Under the pieces are notes generated by a model. The model saw only the letters and a program-made list of their open reading frames with translations. It was not told the DNA's origin and searched no databases. From positions 43,927 through 107,926 of the forward strand of contig JAEUQE010000002.1 of the NCBI GenBank assembly GCA_016789785.1: a stretch of DNA of 64,000 nucleotides, written 5' to 3'. Within the stretch, counting starts at the first letter, position 1, and each line of letters starts with the position of its first letter. This DNA is from Bryobacterales bacterium (GTDB lineage Bacteria; Acidobacteriota; Terriglobia; Bryobacterales; Bryobacteraceae). The translations under genes were made by a program, and so were the position numbers. This document shows, piece by piece, positions 54,031 to 63,348 of the stretch.

Positions 54031-54216
54031 ATGTCTACAGCCGCTGTCAAAGACAAGTTTCTCATCGATCGCCTACGCGAGCTTGCTCCCACGCCTCTGG
54101 CACTGAAGGCTATCCAGGAAGAAGCCAAACGCAGGGGCACCGACAAGTTAACCGTTGGCGAAATCAATGCCGAGATTGCGGCTGTCCGTCGGCAGGCGCG
54201 CAGCAAAATCTCGTGA
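54031..54216 (+). CDS. 61-residue antitoxin-like protein downstream of attR
   Basis: ATG falls immediately after the att repeat. Sequence MSTAAVKDKFLIDRLRELAP, TPLALKAIQEEAKRRG, TDKLTVGEINAEIAAVRRQA. The ending KLT-x-x-EINAEIAAVR is common in antitoxins that precede PIN-type toxins, but the following bases contain no toxin gene, only a 12-codon frame. No ribosome site lies upstream, because the tRNA end is there. Translation would be leaderless or weak. It could be a relic of a TA pair. Confidence 0.5.
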   Translation: MSTAAVKDKFLIDRLRELAPTPLALKAIQEEAKRRGTDKLTVGEINAEIAAVRRQARSKIS

Positions 54217-54335
54217 CCCAAAGCCTGGACGCGCCGGACGTCCGTTAGCCGCAAACCCGCTCCCCTCGACGGTCTGCGTAGGCGAGATCGAACCCGGATT
54301 TCGGCGCGCTCCACACGACGCTGCCGCCAATAGAA

Positions 54336-54370
54336 AAGGCCGGCCCTCCGAGAAGGAGTGAGCCGGCCTT
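54336..54370 (-). terminator. Terminator downstream of receptor 5
   Basis: Stem AAGGCCGGC / GCCGGCCTT around a 17-nt loop. On the minus strand it is followed by TTCTATT. Located 27 bp after the receptor stop. Confidence 0.7.
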
Positions 54371-54396
54371 AGCGTTTGTGATTCGTACGCGGCCAA

Positions 54397-57300
54397 TCAG
54401 AACGAGAACCGCAGACCCAACTGCATCTGGCGCGGTGTCCCCACGATGCTGGTGATCCGCCCCGCGGCAGGGGTCCCGACCGCCGCATTCGGCAAGTCAA
54501 ACTGAGGTGTGTTCATCAGGTTGAACATCTCCCAGCGGAACTGCAGTTTCATGCTTTCCTTGAAGCTGAAGTCCTTGAACAGCGAGTAGTCCAGGTTGAT
54601 GCGGCCCGGGCCAAACAGAATGTTGCGGCCGCTGTTGCCGAAGGTGAACTGCTGGGGAATGCCCCACGCCGCACCCGAGGTATTGAACGACGTGTCGAAC
54701 CACAGAAACGGATCGGGGTTCGCTCGCTCGCCCAAGCCGAGGCGATTCGGGCGGCTGCCACCGGAGTTCGACACGGACGTGCCGAGTTCCGGAGTGAACG
54801 GCAAGCCGGTCTGCGACGTGAAGATCAGGTTCATGTCCCAGCCGCCAAGCGCGATATCCGCCACCTTGTTGCCGAAACTGAACTTGCGGCCGTTGCCCAC
54901 TGGAAGCGAGTAGTTGGCCGAGGTCACGAAGCGATGACGCAGATCAAAGCCGGAGTTACTGCGTTCGCAGAAGCGGCAGCGGCTGTCCTGCGGCGAGGGT
55001 CCATTGGCCGCGCCACCGAAGGCGTTCACCACCGTGTCGATGGAGTGCGACCAGGTATAGGCGGCGAGGAAGCCAAGGCCATTGGTGAAGCGGCGTTCCA
55101 GCGAGGCCTGCAGCGAGTTGTAGTTCGAAAGCCCGTCGGAGGTGTTGTAAGTGACGCCGACCACGTTCGGTGCGCGGCCGATGAGCGGACGGCGCGGGCC
55201 GGGCGCGCCGGGACCCGGCACGGGCTGGTTGGGATCCCAGGTGGTGTCCAGCCGGCGGCCGAGGTTCCCCACGAAGCCGACCTTGGCCACCAACTTCTTC
55301 GGCAGCGACTGTTGGATCTGCAGCGTGTACTGCGGAATGTAGCCGCTGCGGAAGTTCTGGTCGATCGCGATCATCGCCCCGGTTGGGTTATTCGACACGA
55401 CGTTGAAGTCGAGAACAGGGATGGGGCCGAAGCCGTCCTGCACCCGCCGCGGGTTGGCGACGAACTGGTTGATGTCCACCGCCACGATGGGGCCAAACGG
55501 CAACTGGCGGTGACGCCGCATATACGCGCCTTCGCTGCCTGCTGGGTTGTAAAAGACACCCATGCCACCGCGAACCACGGTGCCTTCCCGGACGCGGTAG
55601 GCGAAGCCCACGCGCGGGCCGAAGTTGTTGCGATCCGCGCGGACGCCAGTGGCGGCATCGGTATTGAAACCAGCGATCAGGAGTTTGCCCGTCACGATGT
55701 CAAAGTTGCTCTGGCGATTCGCAACCTCGGTGAGCGGGTTGTCGTACTCCCAGCGCAGACCCAGGTTCAGCGTGAGACGGTCATTCACCTTCCAGTTGTC
55801 CTGGAAGTACAGGGCGTTTTCCGACTGCCGGTAGCCGGGGAACACGAGCGTGAAGTCCTGCTCGATGGTGCTGGCCGCTCCGAGCAGAAACGCCGCCATC
55901 GCATCGCCGGTGTTACCCGTGTTGTTCGGATCATCGGAGAACGTGCGGGCGAAGTTGAATCGGCCATTGCCGCGATTCGTTTGGAACTGGGTGATCTGAC
56001 GGCGGCGCAATTCCCAGCCGAAGCGGAAAGTGTGCGACCCGCGGATGTTGGTGAAGTCGAAGCGTGGGTGGAAGGTGTTCTCAATGCGCACGATCGGCAG
56101 CGAGCGCGTCTGGCCGATGCCGGTGTAGCCGGCCGGCGAGAAGATGGGGATACCATCGGCGCGCGGACCCTGGTTGGAGCCACGCACACCCAGTTTCTCG
56201 CCCAGCTTCGCACCGTCCTCCGCGCCTTCCTGGCGGAAGTCCAGGTTGAAGCGGTTGAAGCCCATCTTCGCTTCCATGATGAAAGTCGGAGTAAAGGTGC
56301 GGATCCAGGTCGCCACGGCGTTATAGGCCTTCAACGACGAGTCGCCGGCAAAGGTGTCCTCGTTGCCGAGGCTGACAGTGCCGACGCCATCAAGGTTCAC
56401 CGGCGCGAAGGTGGACGGACGCGTGGTGACCGTGTCCTGGCGCGAGAACCGGCCGAAGATGGTGTTCTTCTCACTGGCGTTCCAATCAATGCGGACGTCG
56501 CCCTGGTTCCAACGCTGCCGCTCCTTCGGGTTCGTGGTCTGGTTGGCGACCAGCCCGGCGCGGTCTGGGGCCGGGTATGCATTGATCAGGCGGCGGGTGA
56601 TTGGGTCAAAGCGGGTGGACGGAATCTGGCGGCCCGGGAAAGGGTCGCGGACAAAGCCGCTCGCCACGCCGGTCTGCGCGCGCAGGGTAGAAGGGTCGAA
56701 GATGTCGCGAACGCCCGTGAAGTTGCCAACGCGCATCTCGGCGGTCGGAACGGTGTTCACGAAGGTCCGCTCCTGGCGGCGCCGGAAGCCTTCGTAGTTG
56801 CCGAAAAAGAACAGCTTGTTCGGAACGATCTTGCCTCCGAAGCTGGCGCCGAACTGGCTCTGGCGCAAGGCCGGCTTGGCCTGCGTGGGTGAGGCGAAGT
56901 AGTTCTTCGCGTCGAACTTGTCGTTGCGCAGGAACTCGTAAGCGCTGCCGTGCCATTCGTTGGAGCCGGACTTGGTGATGACATTGACGGTCGCGCCGGA
57001 GTTGCGGCCCTGGTCCGCTTCAAACATCGACGTCTGGATCTTGAATTCGCGAACCGCTTCCACGGAGGGGCGCAGCGTGATGCTGAGCGTGAGACGCTCG
57101 TTGTTGTCGGCGCCATCCATCAGGAAGTTATTGGAGTTTTCGCGGTTACCGTTGGCGAACAACTCACTGCCGGGCCGAAGGTCGTCGGGCCGGGTGCCGC
57201 TCATGATCGTGCCGCGCGAGCCGAACCCGACACCCACCACGCCAGGTCCGAGGGTGGCGAGTTGGACGAAGTTGCGCCCGTTCAGCGGCAGGTCTTCAAT

Positions 57301-57720
57301 GGCCTTTTGTTCGACCACCTGGCCAATGGCAGACGTGTCGGAGTCGATCAGCGGCGCCGACGCGCTGACGTTCACGGTTTCGGTGACCTGCCCCAGTTCG
57401 AGAGCGAAGTCGATACGCGCGGTCTGATTTACTTCCAGCCGCACATTTTCCCGCTTCACGGAGCGGAAACCGGATTTCGACACCGTGACCGTGTATTCAT
57501 CCGGGTTAAGAAACGGGAAGGTGTAAAGACCAGCCTCGTTGGTGGTGGCCTTGCGTTCGGCCGAAGTGTTGGTGTTGATGACAGTGACTTCGGCGCCTTG
57601 AACAGCAGCGCCGGTCGTGTCGTTTACTGTGCCACTCAGTTGTGCCCCTGTTTGGCCGTAGAGGGCCGTGGCGGCAGACAGAAAACAGCTCAGTACAAGG
57701 AGAGTTTTGCTTTTGTGCAT
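54397..57720 (-). CDS. Oar-like TonB-dependent receptor with carboxypeptidase-regulatory domain (5)
   Basis: 1107 residues from ATG 57720 (signal MHKSKTLLVLSCFLSAATAL); the open frame to 57924 adds a hydrophilic stretch with stray Met and is not used. Regulatory domain about 25-115 (AQLSGTVNDTTGAAVQGAEV); plug with EDLPLNGRNFVQLATLGPGV and VNVITKSGSNEWHGSAYEFL; barrel ending MQLGLRFSF. The plug box is closest to that of receptor 3. Loop Cys residues (DSRCRFCERSN near residue 925) are unusual for this family and may form a disulphide or metal site. Confidence 0.9.
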   Translation of the reverse strand: MHKSKTLLVLSCFLSAATALYGQTGAQLSGTVNDTTGAAVQGAEVTVINTNTSAERKATTNEAGLYTFPFLNPDEYTVTVSKSGFRSVKRENVRLEVNQTARIDFALELGQVTETVNVSASAPLIDSDTSAIGQVVEQKAIEDLPLNGRNFVQLATLGPGVVGVGFGSRGTIMSGTRPDDLRPGSELFANGNRENSNNFLMDGADNNERLTLSITLRPSVEAVREFKIQTSMFEADQGRNSGATVNVITKSGSNEWHGSAYEFLRNDKFDAKNYFASPTQAKPALRQSQFGASFGGKIVPNKLFFFGNYEGFRRRQERTFVNTVPTAEMRVGNFTGVRDIFDPSTLRAQTGVASGFVRDPFPGRQIPSTRFDPITRRLINAYPAPDRAGLVANQTTNPKERQRWNQGDVRIDWNASEKNTIFGRFSRQDTVTTRPSTFAPVNLDGVGTVSLGNEDTFAGDSSLKAYNAVATWIRTFTPTFIMEAKMGFNRFNLDFRQEGAEDGAKLGEKLGVRGSNQGPRADGIPIFSPAGYTGIGQTRSLPIVRIENTFHPRFDFTNIRGSHTFRFGWELRRRQITQFQTNRGNGRFNFARTFSDDPNNTGNTGDAMAAFLLGAASTIEQDFTLVFPGYRQSENALYFQDNWKVNDRLTLNLGLRWEYDNPLTEVANRQSNFDIVTGKLLIAGFNTDAATGVRADRNNFGPRVGFAYRVREGTVVRGGMGVFYNPAGSEGAYMRRHRQLPFGPIVAVDINQFVANPRRVQDGFGPIPVLDFNVVSNNPTGAMIAIDQNFRSGYIPQYTLQIQQSLPKKLVAKVGFVGNLGRRLDTTWDPNQPVPGPGAPGPRRPLIGRAPNVVGVTYNTSDGLSNYNSLQASLERRFTNGLGFLAAYTWSHSIDTVVNAFGGAANGPSPQDSRCRFCERSNSGFDLRHRFVTSANYSLPVGNGRKFSFGNKVADIALGGWDMNLIFTSQTGLPFTPELGTSVSNSGGSRPNRLGLGERANPDPFLWFDTSFNTSGAAWGIPQQFTFGNSGRNILFGPGRINLDYSLFKDFSFKESMKLQFRWEMFNLMNTPQFDLPNAAVGTPAAGRITSIVGTPRQMQLGLRFSF

Positions 57721-57954
57721 AGCGAGATTCCCAGACTGAACAGAGTATATCGAAGTTCGGTGAGCAGCCACAGGCAGATAGATGGAAAGGGCAGCCAGGT
57801 CGACGGGTTCCAAGCTGCCGGCAACCGCGTGATTTCGCCTTGCAGGTGTCAGGGGCGCCATCCCCTGCTGTGCCTCCGTGGCATGAGATCGTGCGGACGT
57901 TGAACGCGCGAAAAGGCCACCCAACGGGCGGCCTTCCCAACGTTTCGAACCCTA

Positions 57955-59016
57955 CTACTGAATCCACGAGCCCGATCGGCTCCAGACTCCGAGCACCTGG
58001 GCGCCTTGCGGACTCACCAGCGGCACCGGTAAGGATTCCAGACGCTGCACCTCGGCTTCGTACTGCTTGAATGCCTCCAGCGCACCGGTCCGGTCGCCCC
58101 GGCTTTGCCGGCTCTCCGCTTCGGCCAGCAGCATCAGCAACTGGCGCTGCGCCACCGCGTTCGGCACGTAGGAAGTCGTATAGATCCTCGTCAGGCCGAA
58201 GCCGAGCGCCTTTTGCTTCGCCTCAGCCGTGCCATCGATATCCGCCGGCAGGACCCCGGGGAGTTGCTGCCATTTCTCGCCGTAGGCGCCGAGATCCATC
58301 GCACGGGCGATTTCCTCAGCAAGCCCCTTCCAGATCGACCGCACTTCCTTCGAGCCAGTAGCCACGATGTGTCCGCCCCGCAGACTGGACTCCAGGCTCA
58401 CACGTCCGTCCGCGCCGGCCAGATTGCGGAATCCATCCTGCACACTCGACCGCAGCGAGACCTGAAAGGGAAAGTCCTGCCGCAGTTGCTGCCGCTCGGT
58501 CTCCGTCCGCGGCAACGCCAGGATTTCCGCAACCGCCAGTCCGGCCGCCGTCTGCATTTTGGCGAGCATGGCCGCGCGCCCTTCCTCCGCTCCAGGGGTG
58601 GGCTTCCACTCGATCGCAAAACCGCCGCCAACCATTCCCCGGGCAATCGCGGTCTGGGACCCGGTAACGCCGGGCTTCGGGTTCATTGCCACCGTCCAAC
58701 CACTAGGACCCACCGCATACGACGAAGCTTTGAATCCGTCCACTTCTCCGTTTTCAGGGAATCCCGCCACCTTCATGGCATCTGCCAGCGTCGCTGGGAA
58801 AGCCTGCGCGGTGCGGTGGTGAGTTTGGAGCGCTACGGCCATTTGCCGCAGATTTGCGCCAGCCTTGGACTCATTCGCAAGCGTCCGTACCCTCTGAACT
58901 GCCGGCAAGAGCAGGGCCATCATCACCGCCGTCGTCGAAACCACCACAATCAGCTCGATGAGGGTAAAGCCCTGTTCACCCGCCCGTCTTGAACTCACTG
59001 TCTTCATTTGTTTCAT
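57955..59016 (-). CDS. Pseudopilin-type protein with prepilin N-methylation signal
   Basis: 353 residues from ATG 59016, with AGGAGG 8 nt upstream (a longer frame starts at 59070). The N-terminus has the prepilin peptidase site AGEQG-FTLIELIVVVSTTAV (cleavage after Gly, Glu at +5, hydrophobic helix), so it is processed by PilD and assembled or anchored through the inner membrane. The rest is not a short pilin but a long soluble domain: NLRQMAVALQTHHRTAQAFP, a central beta part, and a helical end (AQRQLLMLLAEAESRQSRGD). Acidobacteria and Planctomycetes carry many such type II/IV-like pseudopilins with unknown ligands. Confidence 0.75.
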   Translation of the reverse strand: MKQMKTVSSRRAGEQGFTLIELIVVVSTTAVMMALLLPAVQRVRTLANESKAGANLRQMAVALQTHHRTAQAFPATLADAMKVAGFPENGEVDGFKASSYAVGPSGWTVAMNPKPGVTGSQTAIARGMVGGGFAIEWKPTPGAEEGRAAMLAKMQTAAGLAVAEILALPRTETERQQLRQDFPFQVSLRSSVQDGFRNLAGADGRVSLESSLRGGHIVATGSKEVRSIWKGLAEEIARAMDLGAYGEKWQQLPGVLPADIDGTAEAKQKALGFGLTRIYTTSYVPNAVAQRQLLMLLAEAESRQSRGDRTGALEAFKQYEAEVQRLESLPVPLVSPQGAQVLGVWSRSGSWIQ

Positions 59017-59218
59017 TTCTTGTTCCTCCTGAGGTCCGCGGCTCTGTTTTCTTCTGTCCGCTTGCCTCACTCAGGTCTGTGAAACTCCGGTACAAAACCG
59101 CTCACGCCGATCACACTTTTCGTTGCCCTCTGCGGTTCATCCGTTCCGGGGCACTTCTCCTGCCTGTCCGGAAACCAAATACTGCATCTCTTCCGTTTCG
59201 TGCTATTCAGGAAGGCAG

Positions 59219-59632
59219 ATGGAGTTCCGCTACGATCTGGTTCCTACCACCACAGCAGCCTTCGATGTGGAGGCCATTGAATCGCGCCTGGCCGCGATGC
59301 CGGAAGTCGTGGATCATTTCGCGGCACAGCGCGAATTCCTCTTCTGCGGGTCCGTGCGGGCCAAAGAGCAACTGAACCGTCTTCTTCGGGAGGGAGCGGC
59401 AATCTCTTACGACATGTTGGGCGTCGTAGTGGTGCACGCCCACCGGATCCACGTCCATCAACTGGCCACGGAAGGCGCGCTCGCGCGGATGCAAGCATCG
59501 CTCATTCCATTGATTGAGGAATACCAGTGCCGCGTGTTGGTGGACGGCGCGGACCGCACCGCGGAGTATGATGGCCGCTGGGCTGCCCTGTTCGGTGAGG
59601 ATGAATCTGGCGAGGCCTGCGATCATTCCTGA
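59219..59632 (+). CDS. Conserved hypothetical protein, 137 residues
   Basis: ATG 59219 follows AGGAAGG. Sequence MEFRYDLVPTTTAAFDVEAI, ESRLAAMPEVVDHFAAQREF, LFCGSVRAKEQLNRLL, VVVVHAHRIHVHQLATEGAL, ECRVLVD-like core YQCRVLVDGADRTAEYDGRW. A well-formed alternation of strands and helices indicates a real cytoplasmic protein. No family recognised. It stands alone between a minus-strand gene and the GWxTD gene. Confidence 0.6.
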   Translation: MEFRYDLVPTTTAAFDVEAIESRLAAMPEVVDHFAAQREFLFCGSVRAKEQLNRLLREGAAISYDMLGVVVVHAHRIHVHQLATEGALARMQASLIPLIEEYQCRVLVDGADRTAEYDGRWAALFGEDESGEACDHS

Positions 59633-59788
59633 AACGCGAATTTTCCCTCACCCGTCTAAAGGATCATTAAGAATAGGTGCCGTGGCGTGGCTTCCGGCCG
59701 GCGCCACCGACAGGGGGTCCGCTTGACGCTCCACCGTGCGAGTTCTAGAATCAAGAGTAGTTTGAGGACGTCCGTCTGTAGGGAAGGT

Positions 59789-61468
59789 ATGAAAGCAAAG
59801 TCTTTGACTGCTCTCACCTGGGTAACCGCCCTTGCTCTGCCGCTATCCTGCGCTTTTGCGGCCGACAAGAACAAATCCGCGGCCACTGCGGAGAACCGCG
59901 AAACCGTCGCGAAACCGTTGAGCGAGAAAGAGCGCAAGCGGCGCGAAGAGAAACTCCGCAAGGAGCTCGAAACGCCGTATCGCAAGTGGCTCAACGAAGA
60001 TGTCGCCTACATCATCACCGATGAAGAACGGGCCGCATTCAAGCGGCTCAGCACCGACGAAGAGCGCGAACAGTTCATTGAGCAATTCTGGCTCCGCCGT
60101 GACCCCACGCCGGATTCTCAGGAAAACGAATTCAAGGAAGAGCACTACCGCCGCATTGCCTACGCCAATGAGCGATTCGCATCGGGCATCCCCGGCTGGA
60201 AGGCCGATCGCGGCCGTATCTACATCGCCTTCGGACCGCCGGACGAAATCGAATCGCATCCCTCGGGCGGAACTTACGAGCGCCCGTTTGAAGAAGGCGG
60301 CGGCACCACCTCCACCTTTCCGTTCGAGAAATGGCGCTATCGCTGGATTGAAGGCATCGGTTCCGACATCATCATTGAGTTCGTCGACACCACCATGACC
60401 GGCGAGTATCGCATGACCATGGATCCGTCGGAAAAAGACGCTCTCATGATGGTCCCGAACGCCGGTTTGACGCTCATGGAGCAGATGGGCATGGCATCGA
60501 AGGCCGACCGTTTCAGCCGTACCGACGGTACGCGCCTCGGCACCGGGACGCAGCCCCTGCCGCAGCGCATGAACCAGTTCGAGCGCCTGCAGCAGTTCGC
60601 CAATCTGCAAAAACCGCCGTCAGTCAAGTTCAAGGATCTCGAAGCGGCGGTGAGCTCCACCATCCGCTTCAACCTGCTTCCCATGAAGGTCCGCGCCGAC
60701 TTCATGCGGCTTACCAATTCCACCATTCTCACGAACCTTACCCTTCAGCTTGAGAAGCGGGACCTTCAGTTCCAGCAGAAGGAAGGCGTTTCCAAGGCCG
60801 TCGTCAACATCTATGCCCGCATCACCTCCATGGCTCGCCGTGTCGTGAACGTGTTTGAGGATGTCGTGACGGTGGAGACGCCGCCGGAACTGCTCGCACA
60901 GACCATGAAGGGTTCGTCGCTCTATCAGAAGTCCGTGCCACTGGCTCCAGGCACCTACCGCCTGAACGTCGTGGTGAAGGACATCACGGGCGGCAACATG
61001 AACAACTACGAGATGGCGCTGCACGTGCCCCGCTTTGATGAAGAGAAGCTTGGCTCCAGTTCGCTCGTTCTCGCCGACGTGATCGAGAAGGTTCCCACCC
61101 GCTCCATCGGCACCGGCCAGTTCGTGATCGGCACCTCAAAGGTCCGTCCCCGCGTGGGCGAGACCTTCCGCCGCGACGAGAAGATGGGCATCTACATGCA
61201 GCTTTACAACTTCGGTACCGATGAGAAAACTCGCAAGCCGAGCGGAACCATCGAGTACGAAGTCATCAAGCAGGGCACCAACGAGAAAATCTTCGACTTC
61301 TCCGAAGATCTCGACAAGATCGAAGGCGCCTCCTCCCAGCAGGTCACCATTGAGAAAGTTCTCCCGCTCCAGAACATGGAGCCGGGTCAGTATATGTTGC
61401 GTATGAAGGTGCAGGACAAGGTCGGCAATCAGACCCTGACCCCGTCGGCTACCTTCACAGTGGTATAA
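59789..61468 (+). CDS. GWxTD domain-containing exported protein
   Basis: 559 residues from ATG 59789 (GGGAAGG upstream), signal peptide MKAKSLTALTWVTALALPLS to AFA. A charged coiled stretch (KERKRREEKLRKELE) precedes the GWxTD domain, here YRKWLNEDVAYIITDEERAA, FIEQFWLRRDPTPDSQENEF, and GRIYIAFGPPDEIESHPSGG (about 65-170). The remaining two-thirds is beta-rich (VRADFMRLTNSTILTNLTLQ, YRLNVVVKDITGGNMNNYEM, EYEVIKQGTNEKIFDFSEDL). The family is typical of Acidobacteriota and Bacteroidota, periplasmic, function unsettled. The outer-membrane protein gene follows 61 bp later, probably on the same transcript. Confidence 0.88.
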   Translation: MKAKSLTALTWVTALALPLSCAFAADKNKSAATAENRETVAKPLSEKERKRREEKLRKELETPYRKWLNEDVAYIITDEERAAFKRLSTDEEREQFIEQFWLRRDPTPDSQENEFKEEHYRRIAYANERFASGIPGWKADRGRIYIAFGPPDEIESHPSGGTYERPFEEGGGTTSTFPFEKWRYRWIEGIGSDIIIEFVDTTMTGEYRMTMDPSEKDALMMVPNAGLTLMEQMGMASKADRFSRTDGTRLGTGTQPLPQRMNQFERLQQFANLQKPPSVKFKDLEAAVSSTIRFNLLPMKVRADFMRLTNSTILTNLTLQLEKRDLQFQQKEGVSKAVVNIYARITSMARRVVNVFEDVVTVETPPELLAQTMKGSSLYQKSVPLAPGTYRLNVVVKDITGGNMNNYEMALHVPRFDEEKLGSSSLVLADVIEKVPTRSIGTGQFVIGTSKVRPRVGETFRRDEKMGIYMQLYNFGTDEKTRKPSGTIEYEVIKQGTNEKIFDFSEDLDKIEGASSQQVTIEKVLPLQNMEPGQYMLRMKVQDKVGNQTLTPSATFTVV

Positions 61469-61529
61469 TCTCAGCCCGGTGGGACTTTCGGAAGTTCCAC
61501 CGGTTATCTCAATCGAGGCTTCCGGAAGA

Positions 61530-63335
61530 ATGCGCACAAACCCTACCGGAGTTTTGCCACTTCTCGCAGTCGCGCTGCTGAGCGCGCCGCCACTGATTTC
61601 AGCTCCACCACAGGATTCTCTCACCGGCAGCATTGTGGGCGTTGTTCGCAACGCGTTGGGAGTGCCTCAGTTGGGCGCTACCGTCTATCTGTTCAACCGC
61701 TTGGAACGTCAGGTCGCGAGAACATTGACTACCGAAAGCGGAACTTTCCAGTTCGATTCCCTGCCTGCGGACATGTATACCGTTCGCGTCACGCTGGCCA
61801 GTTTCCTGCCCGCGATTCGCTCCAACATCAGCGTGCAACCTGGCATCCGCCGGATCCTCACCATCAACGTGGCGGCCATGATCAGTTCCATCGAGCTGGT
61901 CTATTCGCTCCCCATCGACAAAGCGATGATGAGTGACGATTGGAAGTGGACCTTGCGTGGATCACTCGCCACGCGGCCGGTGTTGCGGGTGCTCGGCGCA
62001 AACTCGAAAGATGATCCACTGAATTACTTGAAGGTGGGTGCGGGCAAATTCTCGCATACTCGCGGTACGGTACTGCTCTCCGCGGGCGACTCCTCCGGTA
62101 CGCCGACCCTTGGGAGCCAGCCCGATCTCGGCACCGCCTTCGCGCTGGCTACGTCTTTCATGGGCGCGAATCATGTGGAGGTCAGCGGCAACGTCGGCTA
62201 CGGTTCGCAAACCGGAGCGCCTTCCACGGGCTTCCGCACCACGTTCAGCCGGTCGCACGGCGAATCACGGAGTCCGGAGCTCGCAGTCACCATGCGGCAG
62301 ATCGCCATTGCCGGCCGCGCGGGTTCTGCCATCGTGGGCGGCCAAAGCGGTTCTGCGCCCGTGCTGCGCACGCTTTCGGTTGGCATCTCCGATCGACTGC
62401 AGATCGGCGACAACACGCTGCTGACCTACGGCAGCACCATGGAGTCCGTCTCGTTCCTGGAGCGCTTGAACTATCTCTCGCCTTTCGCCCGATTGACCCA
62501 CAAGCTCGACGATTGGGGCACTGTGGATCTCGGATACAGTTCCGGTCTCCCGGCGCCGCAGCTCTATGGAAAGACGAACGCCGAGGGCGAGAACCAGAGT
62601 GCCGATGCCTCAACTTGGGCGACCTTCCCTCGCGTCTCCCTGCGCGATGGCGATACGCGCATCCAGCGAGCCGTCAATTTCGAGATGGCCTATCACAAGA
62701 AGATGGGCCGCAAGAAGTTCACCGCCGCTGCCTATCACGAGTCAGTCAACAACGTTGCGCTGATGGCGACATCCGCGGATGGCGCGTTGAACGGATCGAA
62801 TCTTCTGCCGGATTTGTTCTCCACTGCCTCCATTTTCAATGGCGGACGCTACATCACCACGGGGTTCATGATCGCGGGCGAGCAGGAATTGGCGGAGAAG
62901 TGGACCGTGACGGTCGCCTATGGAAACGGAGGCGTACTGGAAGCGGCCCGTGCGGATCTGCAGACCAACGACGCGTCGGAACTGCGTAGCGTGCTCCAAA
63001 CGCGCCGCCGCCATTCCGTCACCACCAAGATCGCAGGCGTCATTTCCGCCACTGGCACGAAGGTCTCGTCGAACTATCAGCTTATGAATGGCCGCGCGCT
63101 CACTCCGGGCCATTTCTATATGACACAGAATCTGAACCCGTCCCAGGGATGGAATCTTCAGATTCGCCAGCCGCTGCCGGGCGTGAGCGGTGTGCCTGGC
63201 AAGATCGAAATCACGGCGGATATCCGCAACGTCCTCGCGCAGGGCTATCAACCTGTGAATCTTGCCAACGGACGGCGGATGCAGTTGGTCCACACTCCGC
63301 GAGCCTTGCGTGGCGGCCTGGCCTTCATCTTCTAA
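61530..63335 (+). CDS. Carboxypeptidase-regulatory domain outer-membrane protein (partner of GWxTD gene)
   Basis: 601 residues from ATG 61530 (GTG 61479 is an alternative, 17 codons up). Signal MRTNPTGVLPLLAVALLSAP; a regulatory beta-sandwich (about 30-110: GSIVGVVRNALGVPQLGATV, FDSLPADMYTVRVTLASFLP); then a non-canonical barrel of about 450 residues with alternating strands and terminal GGLAFIF. There is no TonB plug with NGR and SGTN motifs as in the five large receptors, so this is not a TonB receptor. Likely an outer-membrane beta-barrel working with the GWxTD protein. Confidence 0.7.
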   Translation: MRTNPTGVLPLLAVALLSAPPLISAPPQDSLTGSIVGVVRNALGVPQLGATVYLFNRLERQVARTLTTESGTFQFDSLPADMYTVRVTLASFLPAIRSNISVQPGIRRILTINVAAMISSIELVYSLPIDKAMMSDDWKWTLRGSLATRPVLRVLGANSKDDPLNYLKVGAGKFSHTRGTVLLSAGDSSGTPTLGSQPDLGTAFALATSFMGANHVEVSGNVGYGSQTGAPSTGFRTTFSRSHGESRSPELAVTMRQIAIAGRAGSAIVGGQSGSAPVLRTLSVGISDRLQIGDNTLLTYGSTMESVSFLERLNYLSPFARLTHKLDDWGTVDLGYSSGLPAPQLYGKTNAEGENQSADASTWATFPRVSLRDGDTRIQRAVNFEMAYHKKMGRKKFTAAAYHESVNNVALMATSADGALNGSNLLPDLFSTASIFNGGRYITTGFMIAGEQELAEKWTVTVAYGNGGVLEAARADLQTNDASELRSVLQTRRRHSVTTKIAGVISATGTKVSSNYQLMNGRALTPGHFYMTQNLNPSQGWNLQIRQPLPGVSGVPGKIEITADIRNVLAQGYQPVNLANGRRMQLVHTPRALRGGLAFIF

Positions 63336-63348
63336 CAGCGCCGCGGAC

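Noticed and set aside
54934..56892. 652-codon plus-strand open frame opposite receptor 5
   Set aside because: Val/Ala/Gly/Arg-rich composition of antisense third-codon positions; no motif, no ribosome site.
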